Below, in pieces: positions 5,840 to 13,750 of a stretch of 33,917 bases of DNA. The notes under the pieces were generated by a model, which saw only the letters and a list, made by a program, of their open reading frames with translations, did no database searches and had not been told where the DNA came from. Source of the DNA: Candidatus Acetothermia bacterium (GTDB taxonomy: Bacteria > Bipolaricaulota > Bipolaricaulia > RBG-16-55-9 > JANLFV01); contig JAPWVC010000001.1 of the NCBI GenBank assembly GCA_028275195.1, forward strand, positions 1 to 33,917, read 5' to 3'. Within the stretch, counting starts at the first letter, position 1. The number at the start of each line of letters is the position of its first letter. The translations under genes and the position numbers were made by a program.

Positions 5840-8513
5840 GCCCGGACCGAAGCGGCGGCTCCTGCTCATCGATGCCGGCTCGATCATCTACCCCGCTTAT
5901 CATGTGATGCGGGAGCTCGCCACCTCCAGTGGCTTCCCCACCGGCGCGATCTACGGTTTCGTTCGGACGCTGCTCAAGCTCCTCCACGACTACCCCTCGG
6001 AATACATGGCCGTGGCCTTCGACTCCAAGGGGAAGACGGTCCGCCACGAGCGCTATGAGGAGTATAAGGCCACCAGGCCGGTGATGGACGAGGCCCTGGC
6101 GGCCCAGCTCCCTAAGGTCAAGGAGCTCCTCCAGGCCTGGGGGATCCCCTCATTCGCCAAGGAGGGCTATGAGGCCGACGACCTCATCGCCACGCTCGCT
6201 CATCTGGCCGCGGAGAGGGGAGTCCCGGTCCTGATCGTCTCGGGGGACAAGGACCTGATGCAGCTCGTGGACGATAAGATTAAGGTCCTCAAGCCGGCCC
6301 GCCCGCCCCGCCAGGAGGTCGAGCTCCTCGACCGGGCGGGAGTGAAGGAGCACTTAGGGGTCCCGCCCGAACTGGTCCGGGACTACCTCGCCCTCGTCGG
6401 GGATAAGGTCGACAATGTCCCCGGGGTCCCGGGGATCGGGGAGAAGACGGCCCAGCGGCTCCTCGCGGAGTTCGGCTCGCTCGAGGGTGTCCTGGAGAAC
6501 GCCGAGAAGGTCGGGAACGCCCGGGTCCGGGAGAGCCTCCTCAAGCACCGGGAGCTGGCCCTCCTCAGCCGAGAGCTGGTCCAACTCCGCGAGGTCGAGC
6601 TCGAGCTCGGCCCGGAGCCGCTCGAGGCCTGTCGCCCCAGCACAAGGGATGAGGAGAGGCTCCGCACGCTCCTGGAGGAGCTGGAGTTCCGCTCGATCCT
6701 CAAGGAGCTCGGGCTGGCCCAGAAGGCCACGAGCGAGGGCCGCTACCACACGATCCTGACCGAGGCGGAGTTCGAGAGGCTCCTCGAGCGGCTCGCCTCC
6801 GCGGAGGAGTTCGCCCTCGACCTGGAGACGACGAGCCAGGACTCGATGCAAGCCGAGATCGTGGGGATCGCACTGGCCTTCGAGCCCTACGAGGGCTTCT
6901 ACATCCCCGTCGGCCACGACTACCTCGGCGCGCCTCAGCAGCTCGGGCGAGAATATGTCTTGGAGAAGCTCAGGCCCTTCCTCGAGGACGGGAAGAGGGT
7001 CCTCGGCCAGAACTTGAAATACGATGCCAAGGTCCTCCGCCGATACGGGATCAAGCTGAAGGAGATCGCCTTCGACTCCATGCTCGCGGCCTATCTTCTA
7101 GACCCCACGAGCCGGAAGGATTTGGGGGAGCTGGCCGCCCGCTACCTCAAGCGGGAGGTGACGAGCTACAAGGAGCTGTCCGATCAGGACATGCGGAAGG
7201 TCCCGATCGAGGAGGCCACCCGCTACGCCGGCGAGGACGCGGAGATCGTCCTCCGCTTGAAGGACCTGATGGTCAAAGAACTCCAAGAGAAGGGGCTCTA
7301 CCAGCTCTTCACCGAGGTCGAGCTCCCCCTCATCGAGGTCCTGGTGGAGATGGAGCTCGCGGGGGTCTTGATGGACCCGCGAGTTCTGGAGGAGCAAGCG
7401 AAGGAGATCGAGGTCCTCTTGGGAAACCTGCGGCAGGAGATCTTCCACCTCGCGGGGGAGGAGTTCAACCCCGCCTCGCCCAAGCAGGTGGCCTCCATCC
7501 TCTACGAGAAGCTGAAGCTCCCCGTGATCAAGAAGACCAAGACCGGCCCCTCGACCGACTCGCTCGTCCTCAAAGAGCTGGCCCTGCAGCACCCCCTCCC
7601 GGAGAAGATCGTCACCTACCGCGAGCTGGAGAAGCTGCTCAACACCTATATCCGGAAGCTCCCGGAATACATCAACCCCCGGACCGGGAGGATCCACACC
7701 TCCTTCAACCAATCGGTGACGGCGACCGGGAGGTTGTCCTCTTCAGATCCGAATCTCCAGAACATACCAGTGCGGACCGAGCTGGGAGGCCAGATCCGCA
7801 GGGCCTTCATCGCCCCGAAGGGGCGGAAGCTCCTCGCGGCCGACTACTCCCAGATCGAGCTGAGGATGCTCGCCCACCTCTCAGGGGATGAGAACTTAAT
7901 CCGGGCCTTCCGCGAGGAGGAGGACCTCCACACCCGGACGGCCGCGGAGCTCTTCGAGGTCCCTAAAGAGAAGGTGACCAAGGCCCAAAGGGAGATCGCC
8001 AAGCGGGTCAATTACGCCACGATCTACGGCGTGAGCGCCTTCCGCCTCTCCAAGGAGCTGGGGATCCCCCAGAAGGAGGCCCAGCAATACCTCGATAAGT
8101 ATTTTGCCCGCTACCCAAGAGTCAAGGAGTTCATCGAGGAGAAGATCCGCGAGGCCGAGAGCCAAGGCTATGCTACGACGATCCTCAATCGGCGAAGATA
8201 CCTGCCGCATATCACCAGCCGGGACCATAACCTGCGGAGCTACGACCAGCGGAACGCCATTAATACCCCAATCCAAGGCTCGAGCGCCGACTTGATGAAG
8301 CTGGCGATGCTCCGGGTCTATGAGAAGATCAAGGCGGGGGAGATCAAAGCGGATATGCTCCTCCAGATCCACGACGAGCTCCTCTTCGAGCTCGACGAAG
8401 CGGAGGTCGAGCGGGCCGCTCCCTTGATCAAGGAGACGATGGAGCGAGTCATGGCCCTCCGGGTCCCTTTAAAGGTCGATATAAAAGTCGGGGAGAACTG
8501 GGAGGAGATCTAA
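5814..8513 (+). CDS. polA: DNA polymerase I with 5' nuclease and proofreading domains
   Basis: This 899-residue repair and Okazaki-fragment polymerase has an N-terminal 5'-3' nuclease (about residues 15-290, with EADDLIATL, SGDKDL and PGVPGIGEKTA). An apparently intact 3'-5' exonuclease follows (about 310-490: ALDLETTS, GQNLKYDAK, YAGEDAEI), then the polymerase domain (TATGRLSSSDPNLQNIP, motif A DYSQIELRMLAHLSGD, motif C QIHDELLFE). Motif B reads KRVNYATIYG: the usual Phe of the O-helix is Tyr734 and the next Gly is Ala. The start at ATG 5814 is favoured by GAGGTGA 6 nt upstream; a GTG at 5805 is also in frame. The gene overlaps ruvC by 26 bp. Confidence 0.97.
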   Translation: MFASTPLPEPGPKRRLLLIDAGSIIYPAYHVMRELATSSGFPTGAIYGFVRTLLKLLHDYPSEYMAVAFDSKGKTVRHERYEEYKATRPVMDEALAAQLPKVKELLQAWGIPSFAKEGYEADDLIATLAHLAAERGVPVLIVSGDKDLMQLVDDKIKVLKPARPPRQEVELLDRAGVKEHLGVPPELVRDYLALVGDKVDNVPGVPGIGEKTAQRLLAEFGSLEGVLENAEKVGNARVRESLLKHRELALLSRELVQLREVELELGPEPLEACRPSTRDEERLRTLLEELEFRSILKELGLAQKATSEGRYHTILTEAEFERLLERLASAEEFALDLETTSQDSMQAEIVGIALAFEPYEGFYIPVGHDYLGAPQQLGREYVLEKLRPFLEDGKRVLGQNLKYDAKVLRRYGIKLKEIAFDSMLAAYLLDPTSRKDLGELAARYLKREVTSYKELSDQDMRKVPIEEATRYAGEDAEIVLRLKDLMVKELQEKGLYQLFTEVELPLIEVLVEMELAGVLMDPRVLEEQAKEIEVLLGNLRQEIFHLAGEEFNPASPKQVASILYEKLKLPVIKKTKTGPSTDSLVLKELALQHPLPEKIVTYRELEKLLNTYIRKLPEYINPRTGRIHTSFNQSVTATGRLSSSDPNLQNIPVRTELGGQIRRAFIAPKGRKLLAADYSQIELRMLAHLSGDENLIRAFREEEDLHTRTAAELFEVPKEKVTKAQREIAKRVNYATIYGVSAFRLSKELGIPQKEAQQYLDKYFARYPRVKEFIEEKIREAESQGYATTILNRRRYLPHITSRDHNLRSYDQRNAINTPIQGSSADLMKLAMLRVYEKIKAGEIKADMLLQIHDELLFELDEAEVERAAPLIKETMERVMALRVPLKVDIKVGENWEEI

Positions 8514-8522
8514 CCCTAGATC
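8501..8522 (+). promoter_or_regulatory. ribosome site and small hairpin before dedA
   Basis: GGAGGAG (8501-8507) at the end of polA is too far from the dedA GTG (24 nt) for normal spacing. Between them lies a perfect inverted repeat, GATCTA (8507-8512), ACCC, TAGATC (8517-8522). If this hairpin forms, it leaves an effective spacing of about 9 nt. The polA stop codon lies inside the hairpin. Confidence 0.4.
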
Positions 8523-8531
8523 GGCCTTACT

Positions 8532-9188
8532 GTGGAGCAACTCGTCGCGCTCATCGTCGCTATCGTGAATAAGGTCGGCTACCCCGGGCTCATCGTCGGG
8601 ATGTTCCTCGAGAGCTCGTTCTTCCCCTTCCCCAGCGAGGTGATCATCCCGCCGGCAGGGTATCTCGCCAGCCAGGGGAAGCTGAGCCTGGGGCTGGTGA
8701 TCCTCTTTGGGCTCTTGGGCTCACTCCTCGGGGCCCTCTTCAATTATTGGCTCGCGCTCAAGCTGGGCCGGCCCCTCCTCCTCCGGCTCGGGCGCTACTT
8801 CGGCCTGACAGCGAAAGGGTATGCCAAGGCCGAAGGCTACCTCAGGAGGCACGGTGCGATCGGGACCTTCGTCGGGCGGCTTATCCCCGGCCTGCGGCAG
8901 TATATCTCCCTCCCTGCCGGCTTGGCCCGCATGGCTCTGGGGCAGTTCGCGCTCTTCACTGCCCTCGGGGCGGGGATCTGGACGGCCATCCTGGCCTATC
9001 TCGGCTACTTTATCGGCGAGAACCAGGCCCTCCTCCGGCCATACCTGCGCGAGGTCACAATCTATACGGCCATCGGCCTGGCGGTTATCGTCTTAGCTTA
9101 TATCCTTATCCTCCGCCTCCGGCGTCAGCGGGCTCGCCCCGCCGACTCCGACCCTGGGGCTGGCCGGGATGGGCCGGAGCGGGAGTGA
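8532..9188 (+). CDS. DedA family integral membrane protein
   Basis: A 218-residue inner-membrane protein of the DedA/SNARE-associated family, some members of which transport undecaprenyl phosphate or other lipids. The signature FLESSFFPFPSEVIIPP (about 26-42) and the second re-entrant block FVGRLIPGLRQYISLPAG (about 113-130) are both present. Further hydrophobic helices lie at about 55-75, 138-160 and 175-195. The C-terminus is basic then acidic and probably cytoplasmic. It starts with GTG 18 bp after polA with no close Shine-Dalgarno. The substrate cannot be told from sequence. Confidence 0.88.
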   Translation: MEQLVALIVAIVNKVGYPGLIVGMFLESSFFPFPSEVIIPPAGYLASQGKLSLGLVILFGLLGSLLGALFNYWLALKLGRPLLLRLGRYFGLTAKGYAKAEGYLRRHGAIGTFVGRLIPGLRQYISLPAGLARMALGQFALFTALGAGIWTAILAYLGYFIGENQALLRPYLREVTIYTAIGLAVIVLAYILILRLRRQRARPADSDPGAGRDGPERE

Positions 9189-9213
9189 AGCGAGCCCCCT
9201 GCGGTGTGGAAGA

Positions 9214-9242
9214 TTGTTCATCTGCTGCGGGAGTGGTATAAT
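9214..9242 (+). promoter_or_regulatory. predicted promoter of the site-2 protease-pfkA operon
   Basis: TTGTTC (9214-9219) is followed after 17 bp by a perfect TATAAT (9237-9242). The predicted start near 9249 gives a leader of about 30 nt that contains the GAGGTG ribosome site used by the ATG at 9280. Confidence 0.7.
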
Positions 9243-9279
9243 CCCAGCGTAATTTTCCTCGCCCGTGAGGTGTGATGAG

Positions 9280-10401
9280 ATGATGAGGAATGCGCTCTCT
9301 TTGGGGAGGATCTTCGGGATCGAGATCGAGCTGGACTACTCCTGGTTCATCATCTTCATCCTGGTCGCTTGGTCCCTGGCTGTAGGCTACTTCCCTCAAG
9401 GTTATCCCGGCTGGCCCGCGGGCCTCTACTGGGGAGTCGGGCTGGTCACGAGCCTCCTCTTCTTCGGGTCGGTCCTGGCCCACGAGCTGGCCCACAGCCT
9501 CATGGCCCGCCGCCACGGCACGCCGGTCCGGAGCATCCGGCTCTTCATCTTCGGCGGGGTCTCCCAGATCACGGAGGAGCCGAAGTCCGCGCGGGATGAG
9601 TTCAGGTTCACCATCGCCGGGCCGCTCACGAGCCTCGCCCTCGGGCTGGTCTTCGGGGGGATCTGGTGGGCCATGCGGGGCCGGGATCATCCCCTAGCGG
9701 CGCTCGCTCAGTGGCTGAGCTTCGTGAACTTCATGCTCGCGGGGTTCAATCTGATCCCCGGCTTCCCACTGGACGGCGGGCGGCTCTTCCGTTCGCTCGT
9801 CTGGGCGATCACCAAGGACCTCCGGCGAGCCACCCAGCTCGCCGCGGCGATCGGCCGGGCGGTGGCCTTCCTCTTCATCCTCGCCGGGGTGATGCTGATC
9901 TTCCGGGGCTTGTGGATCAATGGGCTCTGGCTGGCCTTCATCGGCTGGTTCCTGGAGAACGCCGCGGCCCAGAGCTGGCGGCAGTTCACCCTCCAGGAGC
10001 TCCTCCAAGGCCATAAGGTCCGAGAGGTCCTGACCAGCGACTGGCCCCAGGTCCCCCCCGAGCTCTCCCTCCAGGAGCTGGTGGAGGAGCATGTCCTCAC
10101 CTCGCTCCGCCGCTGCCTCCCGGTGATCTCCGAAGGGCGGCTCCTCGGAGTGGTGACGGTCCACAAGCTGAGGGAGGTCCCCCGCGAGCGCTGGGCCACG
10201 ACCCGCGTGGCGGAGGTGATGATCCCCCTCGAGCAGGTGAAGACGATCGCTCCCGAGGCCGAGCTCCTAGCCGCCCTCCAGCTCATGACCCAGGAGGACA
10301 TCAACCAGCTCCCCGTCGTGACCGATGAGAGCCTGGTAGGGATGCTGGCCCGGGACAAGATCCTGGCCTTCATCCAGACCCGGGCTGAGCTGGGGATATG
10401 A
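9280..10401 (+). CDS. site-2 protease (M50) with C-terminal CBS pair
   Basis: An intramembrane zinc metalloprotease of 373 residues. The HELAH metal motif is at residues 68-72 and the third ligand is in NLIPGFPLDGGRLF (Asp165). Transmembrane helices surround both (about 20-35, 50-75, 110-132, 142-162, 185-215). After residue 245 two CBS repeats follow, a layout common in bacterial and archaeal homologues and thought to sense adenine nucleotides. Start at ATG 9280 is favoured by GAGGTG 7 nt upstream; an in-frame GTG at 9265 overlaps that site. The substrate is unknown; no anti-sigma factor is adjacent. pfkA starts at the base after its stop codon. Confidence 0.92.
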   Translation: MMRNALSLGRIFGIEIELDYSWFIIFILVAWSLAVGYFPQGYPGWPAGLYWGVGLVTSLLFFGSVLAHELAHSLMARRHGTPVRSIRLFIFGGVSQITEEPKSARDEFRFTIAGPLTSLALGLVFGGIWWAMRGRDHPLAALAQWLSFVNFMLAGFNLIPGFPLDGGRLFRSLVWAITKDLRRATQLAAAIGRAVAFLFILAGVMLIFRGLWINGLWLAFIGWFLENAAAQSWRQFTLQELLQGHKVREVLTSDWPQVPPELSLQELVEEHVLTSLRRCLPVISEGRLLGVVTVHKLREVPRERWATTRVAEVMIPLEQVKTIAPEAELLAALQLMTQEDINQLPVVTDESLVGMLARDKILAFIQTRAELGI

Positions 10402-11373
10402 ATGAAGCGGCTCGCGGTCCTGACCAGCGGCGGGGACGCCCCGGGGATGAACGCCGCCATCCGGGCGGTTGTCCGAGTCGGGCTTGAGAAGGGCCTCGAG
10501 GTCCTCGGCGTCCGGCGGGGCTATGCCGGGCTCATCGCTGGCGAGTTCTGCCCGCTGGGGGCCCGCGATGTCGGCGGGATCATCCAACGGGGCGGGACGA
10601 TCCTGGGGAGCGCCCGCTGCTCGGAGTTCGAGGCCGAGGCGGGCCAGCGGCAGGCCCTCGAGCGGCTTCACCAGCAGGGGATCGAGGGGTTGATCGTCAT
10701 CGGCGGGAGCGGCTCCCAGGCAGGGGCTTATGCCTTGGCCCGGATGGGCTTCCCCGTCGTGGGCGTGGCCTCGACGATCGACAATGACCTTTATGGCTCG
10801 GAGCCGTCGATCGGGGTCGATACGGCCCTCAACATCGCTTTAGAGGCGATCGACCGGCTCAAGGTCACGGCCTCCTCGCACCAGCGGGCCTTCCTCGTGG
10901 AGGTGATGGGCCGCCAGTGCGGCTACCTGGCCTTAGTCGCGGGCCTGACCGGCGGGGCCGAGGCGATCGTGATCCCCGAGGTGGAGGCCGATCCCGAGGC
11001 CCTGGCCGCGGAGCTCCACGCGGCCTACGAGCGGGGGAAGCCGCATGCGATCGTGGTCGTGGCCGAAGGGGCCTACTACAATGCCACCCGGCTGGCCGCC
11101 TACTTCCAGGAGCACCAAAAGAGGCTGGGCTTCGAGCTGAGGGTCACGATCCTCGGGCATGTCCAGCGGGGCGGGGCACCGGGGGCCTTCGACCGGCTCC
11201 TCGCTACAAGGCTCGGCGCGGCGGCGGTCGAGCACCTCATCCGGGGAGAGCATGGCCTCCTCGTCGGCTGGCTCAACGGCGAGGTCGCGGCCACGCCTCT
11301 CTCCGAGGTGGTCAAGAACAAGAAGGCCCTGGACCCACGGCTCCTGGAGCTGGCCAGGATCTTAGCCAAGTAG
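10402..11373 (+). CDS. pfkA: 6-phosphofructokinase, PfkA family, with altered ATP-site residues
   Basis: This 323-residue enzyme phosphorylates fructose 6-phosphate to the 1,6-bisphosphate, the committed step of glycolysis. Family blocks are TSGGDAPGMNAAIR (8-21), Arg72, STIDND (124-129, catalytic Asp127), EVMGRQCGYLAL and LGHVQRGGAP. E. coli numbering holds almost exactly here. The usual GGDGS at 101-105 is GGSGS, so the Mg-contacting Asp103 is Ser, and position 124 (Gly in ATP enzymes, Lys in PPi enzymes) is Ser. Gly104 argues for a nucleotide instead of PPi as donor. The gene is coupled to the site-2 protease, and its stop abuts the stop of the convergent gene. Confidence 0.92.
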   Translation: MKRLAVLTSGGDAPGMNAAIRAVVRVGLEKGLEVLGVRRGYAGLIAGEFCPLGARDVGGIIQRGGTILGSARCSEFEAEAGQRQALERLHQQGIEGLIVIGGSGSQAGAYALARMGFPVVGVASTIDNDLYGSEPSIGVDTALNIALEAIDRLKVTASSHQRAFLVEVMGRQCGYLALVAGLTGGAEAIVIPEVEADPEALAAELHAAYERGKPHAIVVVAEGAYYNATRLAAYFQEHQKRLGFELRVTILGHVQRGGAPGAFDRLLATRLGAAAVEHLIRGEHGLLVGWLNGEVAATPLSEVVKNKKALDPRLLELARILAK

Positions 11374-12240
11374 CTACTTACAGACCCGCTCGCCTTGCTC
11401 CTGCCAGAGGGCCCTGGCCCGGTCGACCGCCAGCTTGTTATAGAACGGCCATTTGGCCATCACCGCCGGGTCCTGGGCCTTCTCTAAAGTCGTCCTGAGG
11501 AGGCCGCAGAAGAGGGCCCAGTCCTTCTTGGCTTTAGCGTAGAATTCGGCGTAGTTGACATAGTTTTCCAGATACTCCGCGTCGATCTGGATCGACCGCT
11601 CGAAGTGGGGCTTCGAGCCCTCAAGATCGCCCCCGAGGAAGCTCGGGACCTGGGCCAAGAAGGCCGCTAACGCCCGGTGCGGCCCACCGCCGTCGTAGGT
11701 CTCATCGAGCTCGACCGACCGCTCGAATGCGGCCCGGACATCGAGCGTCCCGCCGGTGAGGGCTGTCATCGCATGGTAATTGAGCCATCTCCCTAGGTTA
11801 TTGCCATACCAGAAGATCGCCGCGATATCTTTGGCTAAGCGGAGGGCGGCCCGGAAGCTCTCCCCCTCAGTCCGGACGAACTCCGGATCGAGCCGGAGGC
11901 TCTCCAGTGCATAGTCCTTCCCCTTCCCGTAGGCTGGCTCCCTCTCGGCATACTTGGCGATATAGCCCTCGGCCAGCTCGAAATACGCTTGAGCGAGGCG
12001 GTTCAGCACATGGGCCTTCGTCTGGACCTGGTCTGGGGGGATCAGCGGGAGGGCCTGCTCCCAGAGCTCGATCGCCCGCCGCAGTCGCCCTTCATAGGCG
12101 GCGAAGTCGAACTCCCCGCTCCAGCGGTCGTAGAGCCCGTCGGCCTCGGCGATCAAGGCCGCCGGGTCCTGGGCCAGGCCGCTCTCCAGGGCCAGTAAGA
12201 CCACGAGGAGCATGTAAAGTGTCAGAACCGATCTCTTCAT
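11374..12240 (-). CDS. secreted TatT-like (TRAP transporter T-component) helical repeat protein
   Basis: A 288-residue exported protein. An N-terminal signal peptide (about residues 1-23, ending LAQ before Asp) has no lipobox cysteine, so it should be released to the periplasm or exterior. The rest is TPR-like helical hairpins with the pattern of the TatT family: FWYGNNLGRWLNY, a DETYDGGGPHRALAAFLAQVP-type segment, GGDLEGSKPHFERS and a final NYAEFYAKAKKDW region. TatT of Treponema partners a TRAP transporter P-component, but no TRAP genes are visible here, so the role is open. The start at 12240 has GGAGG 7 nt upstream; more distal ATGs lack one. Confidence 0.72.
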   Translation of the reverse strand: MKRSVLTLYMLLVVLLALESGLAQDPAALIAEADGLYDRWSGEFDFAAYEGRLRRAIELWEQALPLIPPDQVQTKAHVLNRLAQAYFELAEGYIAKYAEREPAYGKGKDYALESLRLDPEFVRTEGESFRAALRLAKDIAAIFWYGNNLGRWLNYHAMTALTGGTLDVRAAFERSVELDETYDGGGPHRALAAFLAQVPSFLGGDLEGSKPHFERSIQIDAEYLENYVNYAEFYAKAKKDWALFCGLLRTTLEKAQDPAVMAKWPFYNKLAVDRARALWQEQGERVCK

Positions 12241-12277
12241 GACCATCCCTCCTTCGGGGAATGCAAGGGTCGGGGCC

Positions 12278-12307
12278 AATCTAGCGGATCGGCCAGCCGA
12301 GGGTCAA
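12278..12307 (-). promoter_or_regulatory. predicted promoter of the TatT-like gene
   Basis: On the minus strand TTGACC (12302-12307) and TAGATT (12278-12283) are 18 bp apart. The start is predicted near 12271, giving a leader of about 30 nt with the GGAGG ribosome site. Confidence 0.65.
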
Positions 12308-12316
12308 GGAGGGAAT

Positions 12317-12345
12317 TTCATATCCCCTGCCGGAGATGCTAGTCT
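12317..12345 (+). promoter_or_regulatory. weak candidate promoter of the class III aminotransferase
   Basis: TTCATA (12317-12322), 17 bp, TAGTCT (12340-12345) with TG one base before the -10. Matches are modest. It is the only reasonable candidate between the divergent start at 12240 and the ATG at 12368, which has GGAGGTGA 8 nt upstream. Confidence 0.35.
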
Positions 12346-12367
12346 TGGCCGGGAGGTGAGATAGAAG

Positions 12368-13750
12368 ATGGAGCTAGCTCAGCTGATTGCGGCTCGCGCG
12401 GAAGAAGCCTATGAATTGCATAAGAGATACATCAATCCCCTCTTCGTCCGGGTCTTGGAGATCATCGGCTACGATAAGGTCTACACCAAGGGGGAAGGGG
12501 CCTATCTCTACGACCAGGCCGGCAACAAGTATCTCGACTTCCTCGGGGGATATGGGGTCTACCATCTGGGGCGGAGCCATCCCGCGCTCAAGCGGGCCCT
12601 GCACGAGCTGCTCGAGCTCGACCGGCCCAACCTCGTCCAGATGGACTGCCCACTGCTCGCTGGCCTGCTCGCGGAGCGGCTGGTCGAGCGGACGCGGGCG
12701 AGCTTCCCCGGCCTGGACGCCGTCTTCTTCACCAACTCCGGGGCGGAGGCCATCGAGGGGGCCCTGAAGTTCGCCCGCGCGGCCACGGGCCGGGAGAGGT
12801 TCATCTATTTGGACCATGCCTTCCACGGGCTGACTCTGGGGGCCCTCTCAGTGAACGGGAGCGAGCACTTCCGCTCCGGCTTCGGGAGGCTCCTCCCGGC
12901 GAGCGCGATCGCGATGAACGACCTCGAGGCCCTGGAGCGGGAGCTCGCGCAGGGCGATGTCGCGACCTTCATTGCCGAGCCGATCCAGGGGAAAGGAGTC
13001 TATGTCCCGGACGAGCGCTTCCTCCCCGAGGCCCAGCGGCTCTGCCGCGAGCACAAGGCCCTCTTCATCCTCGATGAGGTCCAGACCGGGCTGGGGCGGA
13101 CCGGGCGGTTCTTCTGCGGGGAGCACTGGGGCCTGGAGCCGGACATCGTCACGATCTCCAAGGCCCTGAGCGGGGGCTACATCCCCGTCGGAGCGGTCCT
13201 CACCCGCCGGGAGATCCACAAGAGGGTCTTCTCCGGGCTGGAGCGGTCGGTGGTCCACTCCAACACCTTCGGGATGAACGAACTGGCGATGGGCGCGGGG
13301 CTGGCGACCCTGGAAGTCCTGGAGAAGGAGGGCTTAGTCGAGCGGGCCGCCCGCCTGGGGGAACGGTTCCTCACCGGCCTTGGGAAGTTGCAGGCGAAAT
13401 ATGAGCTGGTGAAGGATGTCCGGGGGAAGGGGCTGATGGTGGGGATCGAGTTCGGCCCCCCGCGCTCGTTGGCCCTCCGCGCGGCCTGGGCAGGGCTGGA
13501 GAAGGTCCAGGAGGGGCTCTTTGCCCAGATGGTGGTGATGAGCCTGATGCGGGACCACCGCTTGCTCACCCAGGTCTCCGGCCACCGGGTGAACATCATC
13601 AAGTTCCTCCCGCCGCTGGTCATCGGTGAGGAGGAGATCGATTACGCCCTCGAAGCGCTCGATCAGGTCCTGGCCGAGGCCCAGCGCTTCCCCGGCGGGC
13701 TGTGGAAGATGGGGGCCGAACTGGTGAAGGGCGCGCTCAGCCGCCCCTGA
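12368..13750 (+). CDS. PLP-dependent class III aminotransferase (HpnO/ornithine-type)
   Basis: A 460-residue fold-type I enzyme that moves an amino group between a terminal amine and a 2-oxoacid. Landmarks are NSGAEAIEGALKFAR (123-137), FHG (152-154), the cofactor Asp in LDEVQTGLGRTG (Asp236) and the PLP lysine in TISKALSGG (Lys265). Acetylornithine, ornithine, putrescine and HpnO (hopanoid) aminotransferases share this fold. The C-terminal VNIIKFLPPLVI resembles the HpnO and putrescine group, and the convergent neighbour is HpnA-like, which slightly favours a lipid-related role. No squalene-hopene cyclase is in the window, so the substrate is undecided. The last 14 bp overlap the 3' end of the hpnA-like gene. 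Confidence 0.82.
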   Translation: MELAQLIAARAEEAYELHKRYINPLFVRVLEIIGYDKVYTKGEGAYLYDQAGNKYLDFLGGYGVYHLGRSHPALKRALHELLELDRPNLVQMDCPLLAGLLAERLVERTRASFPGLDAVFFTNSGAEAIEGALKFARAATGRERFIYLDHAFHGLTLGALSVNGSEHFRSGFGRLLPASAIAMNDLEALERELAQGDVATFIAEPIQGKGVYVPDERFLPEAQRLCREHKALFILDEVQTGLGRTGRFFCGEHWGLEPDIVTISKALSGGYIPVGAVLTRREIHKRVFSGLERSVVHSNTFGMNELAMGAGLATLEVLEKEGLVERAARLGERFLTGLGKLQAKYELVKDVRGKGLMVGIEFGPPRSLALRAAWAGLEKVQEGLFAQMVVMSLMRDHRLLTQVSGHRVNIIKFLPPLVIGEEEIDYALEALDQVLAEAQRFPGGLWKMGAELVKGALSRP

